64,000 nucleotides of DNA from Methylomonas subterranea (GTDB lineage: Bacteria; Pseudomonadota; Gammaproteobacteria; Methylococcales; Methylomonadaceae), in contig NZ_JANIBJ010000008.1 of the NCBI RefSeq assembly GCF_024505185.1, forward strand, positions 1 through 64,000. The letters are read 5' to 3'. Positions 1-10,280 of the stretch are shown here, in pieces; the stretch's first letter is position 1, and the number at the start of each line of letters is the position of its first letter. The notes beneath the pieces were generated by a model that did no database searches, had not been told where the DNA came from, and was given only the letters and a program-made list of their open reading frames with translations. Made by a program: the position numbers and the translations under genes.

Positions 1-619
1 CTGACGAATACAGTTTGCTGGACAAGACCTTGGTCAGATAATTGTTCATCGCCCCCACCGGCGGCGAGATCGACATGTCGTTGTCGTTCAGGATCACCAA
101 CAGGTTGGCATTGACGTCGCCGGCGTGGCTCATCGCCTCGTAGGCCATGCCGCCGGTGATGGAGCCGTCGCCGATGATGGCGACCATTTTCTTGTCTTCG
201 CCGCGCAATTGCGACGCAATCGCCATGCCCAGGGCGGCGCTGATCGAGGTGCTGGAGTGGCCGACCCCGAAGGCGTCGTATTCGCTTTCGTCGCGGGACG
301 GAAACGCCGATACCCCGCCCAGGGTGCGGATGGTCGGCATGCGCTCCTTGCGCCCGGTCAGGATCTTGTGCGGATAGGCTTGATGCCCCACGTCCCAGAC
401 CAACTGATCCACCGGGGTGTCGAACACGTAATGCAACGCCACGGTCAGTTCCACCGTGCCCAGACCGGCCGAAAAGTGGCCGCCGGAAATGCTGACGGTA
501 TGGGTCAGATACTCCCGCACTTCATCCGCCAGTGCTTTCAACTGGGTCTTGGCCAGCGCTCTGACGTCGGAGGGGCCGTGGATGGTGTCGAGCAAGGGGA
601 AATTTCCTGAAAATGTCAT
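1..619 (-). CDS. dxs: 1-deoxy-D-xylulose-5-phosphate synthase, N-terminal part (runs off the window)
   Basis: First enzyme of the MEP isoprenoid pathway: a thiamine-diphosphate enzyme that condenses pyruvate with glyceraldehyde 3-phosphate. About 206 codons are present; the rest lies left of base 1. The translation starts [16 protein letters not shown] and shows the family's [15 protein letters not shown] stretch and the ThDP/Mg motif [14 protein letters not shown], followed by NDNDMSIS. The start is the ATG read from 619 down, preceded by AAGGAAG a few bases upstream. It is last in the minus-strand order xseB-ispA-dxs, the usual gammaproteobacterial arrangement, so it is probably co-transcribed with ispA 53 bp upstream. 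The catalytic Glu and the transketolase C-terminal domains are outside the window. Confidence 0.96.
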   Translation of the reverse strand, partial: MTFSGNFPLLDTIHGPSDVRALAKTQLKALADEVREYLTHTVSISGGHFSAGLGTVELTVALHYVFDTPVDQLVWDVGHQAYPHKILTGRKERMPTIRTLGGVSAFPSRDESEYDAFGVGHSSTSISAALGMAIASQLRGEDKKMVAIIGDGSITGGMAYEAMSHAGDVNANLLVILNDNDMSISPPVGAMNNYLTKVLSSKLYSS

Positions 620-672
620 GCTGGTAAAGCTTCCTTTGATCTAGGGTTCGCGCGCGAAGGGGGTGGTCGAAA

Positions 673-1566
673 TTAATGCGTGCGCTCGATAATGTACAAC
701 GATAGTTCCCGCAACAAATCGGCTTCGCCGCCGAAACCGGCCAGACTCGCAACGGCTTGTTCGTGCAATTCCCGGGCCTTTTGTTTGGCGCCGGCCATGC
801 CGAGCAAGGCCGGATAAGTGGGTTTGTCGTTGTCGACATCCTTGCCTTGGGTTTTGCCCAGTGTGGCGGTGTCGCTTTCCACGTCCAGAATATCGTCCTT
901 GACCTGGAAGGACAGGCCTATGCATTTGGCGTAATGATCCAGATTCTTGGCTGTTACAGGATCCAGGTCCGGCTTGGATAGCGCGGCCATGTTGACGCTG
1001 GCGCGGATCAGGGCGCCGGTTTTATGAATGTGCATGTTTTCCAGTTCCGGCAAATTCAATTTGCTGCCCACCGACGCCAGATCGATGGCCTGTCCGCCTA
1101 CCATGCCTTGCGAGCCGCTGGCTTTTGTTAATGCGGTGATCATCTTTAAACGGGCGCCGGCATCTACCTGAATACCCGGGTCGCTAGCCAATATTTCAAA
1201 AGCCAGCGCCTGCAACGCATCGCCCGCCAGTATGGCGGTGGCCTCGTCAAACGCCTTATGGCAAGTGGGCTTGCCGCGGCGCAGATCGTCGTTGTCCATG
1301 GCCGGCAAATCGTCGTGGATCAAGGAGTACACGTGAATAAACTCCACCGCGCAGGCGGGGCCGTCCAGCACATCTTCGCTCAAGCCCAGCGTCTGTCCGG
1401 TTGCATAGGTCAGCAGCGGGCGGGTGCGTTTGCCGCCGTCCAGTACCGTATAACGCATGGCTTGATGCAGTTTTTGCGGCAGGATGTTTTCGCCGGGCAG
1501 ACGGGCATCCAAGGCGCGTTCGACTCGGTTTTGGCAGGCAGTCAGGTAGGCTTTTAAGTTACTCAT
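673..1566 (-). CDS. ispA: Farnesyl diphosphate synthase (geranyltranstransferase)
   Basis: Builds farnesyl diphosphate from dimethylallyl and isopentenyl diphosphates in the cytoplasm, feeding quinone, hopanoid and carotenoid synthesis. The protein is 297 aa, normal for bacterial IspA. The first Asp-rich motif DDLPAMDND is at residues 85-93 and the second, DDILDVESD, at 224-232; GGKRTRP at about 44-50 binds diphosphate. The start overlaps the end of xseB by 8 bp, so translational coupling is likely. The downstream dxs supplies the same pathway. The family assignment is secure; product chain length (C15 rather than C20) is inferred from the operon and length. Confidence 0.95.
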   Translation of the reverse strand: MSNLKAYLTACQNRVERALDARLPGENILPQKLHQAMRYTVLDGGKRTRPLLTYATGQTLGLSEDVLDGPACAVEFIHVYSLIHDDLPAMDNDDLRRGKPTCHKAFDEATAILAGDALQALAFEILASDPGIQVDAGARLKMITALTKASGSQGMVGGQAIDLASVGSKLNLPELENMHIHKTGALIRASVNMAALSKPDLDPVTAKNLDHYAKCIGLSFQVKDDILDVESDTATLGKTQGKDVDNDKPTYPALLGMAGAKQKARELHEQAVASLAGFGGEADLLRELSLYIIERTH

Positions 1567-1792
1567 CGTTAAATGGCTCCAGGCTTTGTTGGCCGTTTTT
1601 TTCCAATAATATTTGCACTTTTTGTTCGGCGTCCCGCAAGGCTTGCTGGCAAGCGCGGGTCAACTTGATGCCGTGTTCGAAGGATTTCAAGGATTCTTCC
1701 AGGGAGAGTTCGCCGCGTTCCATTTGTTCGACCAACTGCTCCAGTTCCCGCATGGCCTCTTCAAATTGGGATGCGTTTTTTCTTCTCGACAT
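1559..1792 (-). CDS. xseB: Exodeoxyribonuclease VII small subunit
   Basis: Small helical subunit of exonuclease VII, which degrades single-stranded DNA together with XseA. The protein is 77 aa, typical for XseB, with the family core [19 protein letters not shown] followed by [16 protein letters not shown]. The ATG at 1792 ([12 protein letters not shown]) is chosen. A longer open frame reaches 2017, but its extra 75 residues look like no known XseB and overlap the divergent parE. First gene of the minus-strand xseB-ispA-dxs unit and overlapping ispA by 8 bp. xseA is not in the window. Confidence 0.95.
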   Translation of the reverse strand: MSRRKNASQFEEAMRELEQLVEQMERGELSLEESLKSFEHGIKLTRACQQALRDAEQKVQILLEKNGQQSLEPFNDE

Positions 1793-1858
1793 ATAATGTA
1801 CAAAACAGTGCTCAAAAAATGACCGAGCATTATAGTATGAATTTACAGCCAATGATGA

Positions 1859-3754
<1,896 letters not shown>

Positions 3755-3808
3755 TGCCGGTAGGCTGATACTTTCGCAACGACGCATTCATCTTTACTAC
3801 GGAACATC

Positions 3809-4648
3809 ATGATAGAACTCGGCAGACTCAACACGCTGACCATTACTGACAAGCGCGACCGGCAATTGTATCTGGATGGCGGCGAACTGGGCGAAATCGC
3901 CCTTGCGGATAAGGAGGTCGACGGCCAAGTGGGCGATAGCCTGCAAGTGTTTGTGTATATCGACGGCAAAAATCAGACCATCGCGACGACGCAAATACCC
4001 AAGGCCCAGGTCGACGAGGTGGCTTGGTTGAAGGTCGTGTCGTTGAGCCACGCCGGCGCCTTTCTGGACTGGGGTTTGCCCAAGGATTTGCTGCTGCCGT
4101 TCAGCGAGCAAAAGGGCAAAATGGTGGAGGGCCGCTCTGTGCTGGTGCGTTTGTTTCTGGACGAACATAACCGCATCGCCGCGTCGATGTTGCTGGACGA
4201 CTTTATCCGGGACGAGGCGTTTTATCACAAGGATGGCCAAGCGGTGACGCTGATTATCGCCGAGGAAACCGAATTGGGCTTTAAAGCTGTGGTGGACCAC
4301 AAATATTGGGGTGTTTTGTATAAAAACGAAATTTTCCAACCCCTGCAACGCGGTCAGGTATTGAGCGGATTTATCAAAAAGGTACGTCCGGACCGCAAGC
4401 TGGATTTGATGCTGAGCCAGGAAAAATACGGGCAAAAAGTCGACGCAACATCCGACAAAATTCTGGCTGTTTTGGCGAAACACGGCGGCTACATCGGCTT
4501 GACCGACAAGAGTCCGCCGGAGATGATTTACGACACATTTGCCGTGAGCAAAAAAGTGTTCAAACAAGCGATCGGCGGTTTATACAAACAGCGTCGGATT
4601 GTGATTGAAGACAAAGGCATTCGGCTGGTCGACAAAGCGGCCGGGTAA
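3809..4648 (+). CDS. CvfB-like S1-domain RNA-binding protein
   Basis: The 279 aa protein resembles the CvfB/YitL family: several S1-like beta-barrels followed by a winged helix. Visible landmarks are MIELGRLNTLTI at the N-terminus, an S1-like segment with GAFLDWGLPKDLLLPFSEQ around residues 82-100, a third barrel with GFIKKVRPDRKLDLML, and a C-terminal winged-helix segment (KILAVLAKHGGYIGLTDKS...). CvfB in Staphylococcus affects virulence gene expression through RNA; the role in this organism is unknown. It lies 54 bp after parE and may share its transcript. Soluble, with no signal peptide. Confidence 0.85.
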   Translation: MIELGRLNTLTITDKRDRQLYLDGGELGEIALADKEVDGQVGDSLQVFVYIDGKNQTIATTQIPKAQVDEVAWLKVVSLSHAGAFLDWGLPKDLLLPFSEQKGKMVEGRSVLVRLFLDEHNRIAASMLLDDFIRDEAFYHKDGQAVTLIIAEETELGFKAVVDHKYWGVLYKNEIFQPLQRGQVLSGFIKKVRPDRKLDLMLSQEKYGQKVDATSDKILAVLAKHGGYIGLTDKSPPEMIYDTFAVSKKVFKQAIGGLYKQRRIVIEDKGIRLVDKAAG

Positions 4649-4957
4649 TGGCGGATTTTTGAGCGCATAAAACGGGGGATATTCGGGCGGATGTTGATTG
4701 CAAATATTACAACTGCGTTGTAGCAAAGCCTCATTACAATCCATTCATAAATCGGAGCTTGATGCTGGAGGCGAGGGTAACTTGAAAGCTTTGACTTGCT
4801 GCGCCGCTCAATCAGTCGGGTCGGACAGCAGTCATTGGAAAATTGAACGTCGATCGTTGGTTATCGACCCATTTCAGACATCCGTCACATGGGCTTTATT
4901 GGCGACAATAGAATGCATACCTGTCGATCAAGGTAGCATCAGTGCTTGATTGCAAGA
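4649..4957 (+). other. Intergenic stretch, probably decayed sequence
   Basis: About 310 bp after the CvfB-like gene hold no gene I can support. A short open frame at 4698-4949 (83 codons) has no clear ribosome site, Cys/Ser-rich odd composition and no recognisable family, so I do not call it. The stretch ends at a C-rich tandem motif abutting a truncated gene, which makes the whole block look like a recombination scar. Confidence 0.4.
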
Positions 4958-4988
4958 CCTGACCCTGTCCCCCTGACCCTGGCCCCCT
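4958..4988 (+). repeat. 14-bp tandem C-rich repeat
   Basis: Two adjacent copies of a 14-base unit, cctgaccctgtccc at 4958-4971 and cctgaccctggccc at 4972-4985, differ at one base and are followed by the start of a third. Similar GGGGTCAGGG-type motifs are often seen at the edges of dispersed repeats in gammaproteobacteria; this link is inference. It sits exactly at the 5' edge of a truncated gene. Confidence 0.6.
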
Positions 4989-4989
4989 A

Positions 4990-5535
4990 TTCGCCGAGAT
5001 CATCCGGCCACGCGAAACCATCATCAAATTCAGCGAGCCACGGGCCATTTTGGCCGACGACTTGAAGGAAACGCTAGCGGAGCTTTACGGGCATTATGTC
5101 GAACGCTCTTTCGTGACTCGGGAATATCAGGAAACAGTGCTGGAACGGGGCATGCGCAAATGGCTTTACAAGGCCGGGATTGTCGAACGCTTTGAGCGCG
5201 CCGAGCTGGGCAATGACGAGTACCACGTGACCTTCCCCTTTGTTGAGCAGCGCAAGGATCATGCGGTAAAGGCTATCAAGCCGCTGCACCTCGGCCATAA
5301 CCAGACTACCAAGATTATTGAGCACGGCGGCCAATGGCTATTGCGGATCAATCAGCTACGCAAGCGAAAAAAATTGCCGGACAGCGTATTGTTTGCCGTC
5401 CAGGGGCCTCAAGAAGATGGCCCGAAAGGCAATGCCTACCGAGAAATTGTAGGGGGGCTGCAAGAAGCCGGAGCGACCGTGCTTCCGTATGCGGACAAAG
5501 ATAGCATTTTGGCTTTTGCAGTTGCTAATTCCTAA
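4990..5535 (+). pseudogene. 5'-truncated hypothetical gene
   Basis: The reading frame is open from 4963 (after a TGA at 4960) to the stop at 5535. Its first plausible start is only a TTG at 5050, yet protein-like sequence begins upstream: FAEIIRPRETIIKFSEPRAI is encoded from 4990, directly after the C-rich repeat. This suggests the C-terminal ~180 residues of a longer protein whose 5' part has been lost. The remainder is a soluble alpha/beta-looking sequence ending in a segment with KKLPDSVLFAVQGPQEDGP and ATVLPYADKDSILAFA. I do not recognise the family with confidence. It may still be expressed from TTG 5050 as a 161 aa product. Confidence 0.55.
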
Positions 5536-5578
5536 AGCATCTCAGGTTAAGATATACCCTGATACTCTTGCCTGTTGT

Positions 5579-5671
5579 AAGGTACGGGTTTGCGGTTTCC
5601 CGCAGTCTTCCATGGGAACTCATGCCGTACCTTGAAGTTGGTACACGTTTCCACGCCGAAGCGTGGGAACG
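5579..5671. repeat. REP-like palindromic intergenic element
   Basis: Two nested sets of inverted repeats. The outer arms aaggtacgg (5579-5587) and ccgtacctt (5625-5633) enclose a small tgcg...cgca hairpin (5591-5604). A second hairpin pairs cgtttccacgc (5646-5656) with gcgtgggaacg (5661-5671) around a cgaa loop. The second matches the CGTTCCCACGC-type palindrome widely dispersed in gammaproteobacterial genomes. Whether it is repeated elsewhere in this genome cannot be seen here. Confidence 0.6.
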
Positions 5672-5689
5672 AAAAGAGAGAAGATACCC

Positions 5690-5716
5690 AAAAAAGGGCG
5701 CTTGGCGCCCTTTTTT
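5690..5716. terminator. Bidirectional rho-independent terminator
   Basis: A run of six A, the stem gggcgc (5696-5701), a ttg loop, the stem gcgccc (5705-5710) and six T. Works on both strands; it lies just downstream of the minus-strand autotransporter gene and after the plus-strand truncated gene. Confidence 0.9.
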
Positions 5717-5737
5717 GTAGTTTGCGAGGATAGGTGC

Positions 5738-7009
5738 TTAAAATTCCAGTCTGGCGCCCAACATTAACTTGTTGCTGTTGATGCTGGTATAGCTTTGCAG
5801 GGTTTCATAGGCTAAAAATGCCGAGACGCCGCCGGCAAATACACTGGAAACTTCCGCGCCGAAGGTGTAGTAGTCGCGGCTGGGGCCGTCGCTGGTCATA
5901 ACGAAACTCTGGCCGCTGGGATCGGCGATAAAACCGGCCTCGATTTGACGCGCGCCGTCCATGAATTGGTGATGCCATTCGCCGCGCAACTGCGGAATCA
6001 GAACGCCCCAGGGGAAACTCAAAGCATAACTGGTTTGGATGCCCAGTGTCGAAGTCAAGGATTCTATGGCCTGTTTGCCGAATCTGACGGCGAATACGCT
6101 GCCGGACTCGCTGTAAGCGTCTATATCCAGATTGGAATATTCGCCGCGCGCATAGGGTGCGACGGTCAGGGCATCGAAAATGAAATCGTAGCCGCCGCCC
6201 CAGCTAAAGGCATATTGACCGCCGTTCGGTTTGGCCTTGGCAACGGAGTTTGCGCCCAGGAAGCTGATGTTGCGGGTGGTGTCGTAGCTGAAGCCGCCGT
6301 AGGAAGCCGTGGCGTTGACATGGGCCGCATCGGTAATGTTGTAGGAGGTGTACAGCATGCCGGTGTAACTGTCGTTGACCGTTTCGCCGCGATTGCCGTT
6401 AAAGCTGGCGTTGTTGTGGCGATAGGAGAATGAGCCGCCGGCCACCCAGTTGTCTTTCAGGCGATAATCGGCGCCGAAGACGAAATTATGGTTGTCGAAT
6501 TCGAAGCCGGGCTGGCTGAAAGTCAGGTCGCGCGAACCGAAATCGCTGTCGATTTTGGCCCAGAAGTTCAACGGCGGAAAGTCGCTGTCGCCGGAGCCGC
6601 CGCCGCGTTTCTTTTGATTCAAACCGAAATAATTGGCGGGCCGGCCAATCTTGCCGCCGTTGGTACGGGTGGCCATCGAGCCCATGGCGGTGATTTGATC
6701 CGGAGTGACGTTTTGCACCAAGTTTGGGTCGCAGTTTGATGAGGACACCAAGTATTGAAAATAGTCGGAAAAGCTCCCTTCGAATTGACTTGGAATGGAA
6801 GTATTAAAACCACTAAACGCGCTGGAGTTCTGAAACAGGCTGGTCAAGGCGTCTATCGTGGTCGATTGATTGGCATTGAAGCACTCGGCCGAAACCTGGC
6901 CCGTTGCCAATAACGCGGACAGGCTCCAGCACAATCGCGTCAGCTGGGACTTAGGCTTGGGTGAGACGTTTGGGCATTTGCCGCCCTGAGCGGATATGGA
7001 CTTAAACAT
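5738..7009 (-). CDS. Autotransporter-domain outer-membrane beta-barrel protein
   Basis: The 423 aa protein has a signal-like hydrophobic stretch at about residues 25-41 (LCWSLSALLATGQVSA) after an unusually long basic N-region. A short ~100-residue N-terminal part with a C...C pair follows, then a barrel region from about residue 140 to the end. The barrel has alternating aromatic strands (FWAKIDSDFGSRD, NWVAGGSFSYRHN, YAFSWGGGYDF) and a terminal Phe (KLMLGARLEF), the outer-membrane insertion signature. This matches the autotransporter beta-domain family. The passenger is very small, so it may act as a barrel or adhesin rather than release an enzyme. Tail-to-tail with the truncated gene; possible short alternative starts near residue 20. 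Confidence 0.8.
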   Translation of the reverse strand: MFKSISAQGGKCPNVSPKPKSQLTRLCWSLSALLATGQVSAECFNANQSTTIDALTSLFQNSSAFSGFNTSIPSQFEGSFSDYFQYLVSSSNCDPNLVQNVTPDQITAMGSMATRTNGGKIGRPANYFGLNQKKRGGGSGDSDFPPLNFWAKIDSDFGSRDLTFSQPGFEFDNHNFVFGADYRLKDNWVAGGSFSYRHNNASFNGNRGETVNDSYTGMLYTSYNITDAAHVNATASYGGFSYDTTRNISFLGANSVAKAKPNGGQYAFSWGGGYDFIFDALTVAPYARGEYSNLDIDAYSESGSVFAVRFGKQAIESLTSTLGIQTSYALSFPWGVLIPQLRGEWHHQFMDGARQIEAGFIADPSGQSFVMTSDGPSRDYYTFGAEVSSVFAGGVSAFLAYETLQSYTSINSNKLMLGARLEF

Positions 7010-7081
7010 TTGAAATCTCCAAAAAACTTTGGACCGATTATAGTCGATGTTGCGAATTTTTGAATGTTTGTTGTGAATAAG

Positions 7082-8728
7082 TCACTGGCTGGCTCTGAGC
7101 TTTTCCCTCAGGCTGAGCAAACCCTTATGAGTAGGATAAGCCTCCAGACCGTCCTGGACCCTTTTCAAGGCCGTGGAGCGGTCGTTTCTTTCATAAGCTT
7201 CCCAGGCTTGCTGTTCAAGGGTGTCGGCGATGCCGATAATACCGTTGGCGGCGGCCTTGTTGTAAGGGTCTATTTTCAAAGCTTCCCGATAGGCCCACAA
7301 AGCGTTGCTGCCGGTTGGGGCCGTCAGGTAGCCGACATCGGCGTGAATGCCGGCCAATTCCAGCAGATCCTTGATTTTTTGTTGTTGTTCCGGCGACAGT
7401 TGCACGTTGACCTTGGGGGCTTCCACTATCTTGGGCGGGGCGATCATGCTCAAATAAATATTGGCGGCAAACAAGCCAACGGCGAAAACGCCCGTGCCCC
7501 ATAAACCATAGAACACCGTGGAGCGCGGCCCCAGGGCGGATAAAAATGCATCCACGGTTTTGGTGCGCTGGGCCTGCTCGAATGCCAAGGCTTTCTGCAA
7601 GCCCTTGAATTGCCGGCGGGATAATTTGGCAACCGGTTTGACCTGCAAATTCACTTCCTGGGCTTTTTCGGCGGACAGTCGCCCGAAAGGATGCTTGCCG
7701 GTCAACAGCTCGTAACTGACGCAAGCCAGGGCGTAAATGTCGTCGCGCGGATCCGGATCGCTGTTTTGCAATTGTTCCAGCGAGGCATAGGCCGGCGTAT
7801 AAGCGCCCAGCGAGCGGGCGTTGAAAACCGTGGCATCCTGATGGTCCTTGTCGCCGCGGCCGATGGCGCAGGCGATGCCGAAATCCAGCACCCTGACCTC
7901 GTCGCTGTTGTCGATGAATACGTTGCCGGGTTTGAAGTCCGAATGCACGATGCTCTTTTTATGTGCATGCCGCAAGGCGTCCGCCATCGCGTGTATGATG
8001 GGCCAGGCCTGTTTGAACGGCATGCCCTCCGGGTGTTCCTTGATCAGGTGGCTGAGCGGTTTACCTTCAAGATACTCCATCGACATGAAGACGTGGCCGC
8101 CGTCCCGGTCGAAATCGTAAACCTTGATGATGTTGGGGTGGGACAGGGTTTGCGCGCGCTTGGTTTCGCGCTGCAGCGAGACCAGCGCCATGGGGTTGGC
8201 CTGGAAATCCTGGTTCAGCACTTTCAACGCCACATAGGGCTCCTTGTCCTGCGCCTCGATTTTGCGCAAATCGGTGGCCTTGAACACCATGCCCATGCCG
8301 CCCACGCCCAGCAACTGTTGCAACACGAAACGATTTTTCAGCGTGCTGCCGACCGTCAACTCCTCGTGGGGGTGGGTCTCCCGCAGGCCGCTCAGCAACG
8401 ATTCGGTGTCCATGACGGTGGGAGGCGCGGTGGCCGTGCGCGCATCCTGTATCAGCGTGGCTTGCTCGCCGCGCGGGGCGGCGGAGGGAACGACGGTTAC
8501 CTGCCTCGCGGGCGGAGCGATGTGGGTTTTGTCGCTGAGCTCCGCGTCCAATGCGGCATAATTTTGCGGCGACAGGCGCCCGGCCTGGAATTCGGCGTCC
8601 AGGCAGCGTTTTGCTTCCGCCAACGTGGGTTCGGCCGCCTGTCCCGTCCGGCGGGCGATTTGCAATAATTCGTCAAAACTGATGCTCGACAGCTGAAAAG
8701 CTTTTAATGCCTGGTCAAATGAGTTCAT
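7082..8728 (-). CDS. T6SS-associated Ser/Thr protein kinase (PpkA-type)
   Basis: Membrane-anchored kinase likely to drive T6SS threonine phosphorylation. In 548 aa: an N-terminal region of ~125 residues with low-complexity Pro/Ala/Thr, a kinase domain at about 126-395, a TM helix at about 404-430, and a C-terminal periplasmic region with TPR-like helices (DPYNKAAANGIIGIADTLEQ). Key residues: Gly-loop GVGGMG 141-146, Lys169 (VALKV), catalytic loop HSDFKPGN 262-269 with Asp264 and Lys266, and DFG 282-284. The HRD arginine is Ser263, making it a non-RD kinase. Divergent from the tssJ-to-pppA block, whose phosphatase and FHA protein are its expected partners. Confidence 0.9.
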   Translation of the reverse strand: MNSFDQALKAFQLSSISFDELLQIARRTGQAAEPTLAEAKRCLDAEFQAGRLSPQNYAALDAELSDKTHIAPPARQVTVVPSAAPRGEQATLIQDARTATAPPTVMDTESLLSGLRETHPHEELTVGSTLKNRFVLQQLLGVGGMGMVFKATDLRKIEAQDKEPYVALKVLNQDFQANPMALVSLQRETKRAQTLSHPNIIKVYDFDRDGGHVFMSMEYLEGKPLSHLIKEHPEGMPFKQAWPIIHAMADALRHAHKKSIVHSDFKPGNVFIDNSDEVRVLDFGIACAIGRGDKDHQDATVFNARSLGAYTPAYASLEQLQNSDPDPRDDIYALACVSYELLTGKHPFGRLSAEKAQEVNLQVKPVAKLSRRQFKGLQKALAFEQAQRTKTVDAFLSALGPRSTVFYGLWGTGVFAVGLFAANIYLSMIAPPKIVEAPKVNVQLSPEQQQKIKDLLELAGIHADVGYLTAPTGSNALWAYREALKIDPYNKAAANGIIGIADTLEQQAWEAYERNDRSTALKRVQDGLEAYPTHKGLLSLREKLRASQ

Positions 8729-8930
8729 GATGTCGCGGTATGATGATGTTTGCCTGATTTTAGCCGAAACCCCGACTTGCTGTCGTCCGGCGAGTTCGGT
8801 TGAAGGCGCTGCCCGCTGTCGGCCTTAAAAATTCGGGAGTTTGCGCCGCTACAGAATTGTCCGGTTGGCGAATCTGCGCTGGCTGGTCCACAATGGCGGC
8901 GGTAAATTTTTATTCGATAAGGACATAAAC

Positions 8931-9404
8931 ATGAAACGACTTTTATCCTTGGTTTTGTTGACTGCCTTGCTGCCGGGCTGCGCCGGCGACCCGCCGCTAC
9001 CGCCTCCGCCTCCACCGCCCACCATCGTCAATCTGCTGATCGAAACGTCTACTGATTTAAATGCGGACGTCAACGGCAATGGCGCGCCGGTCATGTTGCG
9101 GATCTTCGAATTGCGCGAGCAAAGCAATTTCAATTCCGCCGATTTTTTCGCCATATTCAACGACGAAAAAGCCACCTTGGCGGCCGATCTGGCCCGCAAG
9201 CAGGAACTGCTGCTGCAGCCCGGCGAAACAAAAAGCCTGATGCTGACTCCCGCCGACGATGTGCAAGCCATCGGCCTGTTTGCGGGTTTTCGGCAATTGG
9301 ATACCGCGCAATGGCGGACAGGGCTGGAGTTGAAGGCGCATCAAACTCAAAATTTGCAAATCAGATTGAAAAATAACCAGTTGACGGTGGAAGCCGCAAA
9401 TTGA
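8931..9404 (+). CDS. tssJ: T6SS outer-membrane lipoprotein TssJ
   Basis: Outer-membrane anchor of the T6SS envelope complex; it binds the periplasmic part of TssM. The 157 aa precursor has a lipoprotein signal MKRLLSLVLLTALLPGC with lipobox LLPGC (Cys17), then a poly-Pro stretch and the TssJ/VasD beta-sandwich (RIFELREQSNFNSADFF, LLQPGETKSL, FAGFRQLD). The ATG at 8931 is used because it gives the signal peptide directly and has AAGG upstream; the frame is open to 8841 but those residues are not signal-like. First gene of the plus-strand block. Its stop overlaps the next ATG by one base. Confidence 0.92.
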   Translation: MKRLLSLVLLTALLPGCAGDPPLPPPPPPPTIVNLLIETSTDLNADVNGNGAPVMLRIFELREQSNFNSADFFAIFNDEKATLAADLARKQELLLQPGETKSLMLTPADDVQAIGLFAGFRQLDTAQWRTGLELKAHQTQNLQIRLKNNQLTVEAAN

Positions 9405-10210
9405 TGCCGTTTTTCCGCCATTTGGCCTGCGCGGGTTTGTCATTGGCTGTTACGGCTTGCGCTTCGCCGGCGGCAAAACTGCATCAGCGGGCCGAACAGT
9501 TGGGCTTGCAAACGCTGGAACTGCCGGGTGGGTCTTATCGCTTGACGGCTTTTTACCGGCCCGGGCAGGCAAACGAGCGGATTTTGCACGTCTACCTGGA
9601 GGGCGACGGCAGGCCTTGGCTGCGGGGGCAATGGCCGGCCGCCGACCCCACCACGCATGCGTCCTTGATGTTGCCGTTGTTGGCTTTGGATACCAAACCG
9701 GCTCTATATCTGGGGCGGCCATGCTATAACGGTCATGCGACGGATCCCGGCTGCGAAGCCAGCTTGTGGACTTCGGCCCGTTACGGCGCGACGGTGGTAA
9801 GTGCCATGGCGGATGCACTGGCAAGCTTTTGCGAAAGTCATGCGTTCAAGCGCATCGTGTTGCTCGGGCATAGCGGCGGCGGCAGTCTGGCCATGCTGTT
9901 GGCCGCCCGCCTGCCGCAAACCGCGTTGATCGTTACCTTGGCGGGCAATTACGACATCGACGCCTGGGCCGATTATCACCATTACTCGCGTCTGGATGAT
10001 TCGCTCAATCCAGCCGGACAAGCCGAGACCGGCTTGCCGGAATGGCATTTTCTGGCGGAACGGGACCGAACGGTGCCGCCGGAATTGTTTTTCAGCGCGC
10101 TGCGGCGGCGAGCGCGGGCACATGTCGAAGTCGTGCCGGGCCTTGAGCATCATGAGGGCTGGCTGGAGCAGTGGCCGCAAATATTGAACAGGATTGCGGA
10201 AATGCGTTAG
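9404..10210 (+). CDS. Alpha/beta-hydrolase lipoprotein in the T6SS locus
   Basis: The 268 aa protein has a lipobox-like end to its signal peptide (LAVTAC, Cys19) and a serine-hydrolase fold. Nucleophile elbow GHSGGG has Ser157; an acid is seen in AERDRTV (Asp221), and the His in LEHHEGW (His249 or 250) completes the triad. An HVYLEGDGRPW segment probably forms the oxyanion region. The ATG at 9404 overlaps the tssJ stop by one base, so the two are translationally coupled. It is not a standard core T6SS gene. It could process lipids or envelope material around the T6SS or be an effector-like lipase, but the lipoprotein signal argues for retention in the producer's own envelope. Function not established. 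Confidence 0.8.
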   Translation: MPFFRHLACAGLSLAVTACASPAAKLHQRAEQLGLQTLELPGGSYRLTAFYRPGQANERILHVYLEGDGRPWLRGQWPAADPTTHASLMLPLLALDTKPALYLGRPCYNGHATDPGCEASLWTSARYGATVVSAMADALASFCESHAFKRIVLLGHSGGGSLAMLLAARLPQTALIVTLAGNYDIDAWADYHHYSRLDDSLNPAGQAETGLPEWHFLAERDRTVPPELFFSALRRRARAHVEVVPGLEHHEGWLEQWPQILNRIAEMR

Positions 10211-10280
10211 GCATTTGTCGCTATGGTGGTTTTCTGCTATTTTCGATGCAGGTTTTTGAACACAACAACAAGGCGGCCGT

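Noticed and set aside
4698-4949. 83-codon gene after the CvfB-like gene
   Set aside because: No family, no good ribosome site, lies in a decayed stretch.
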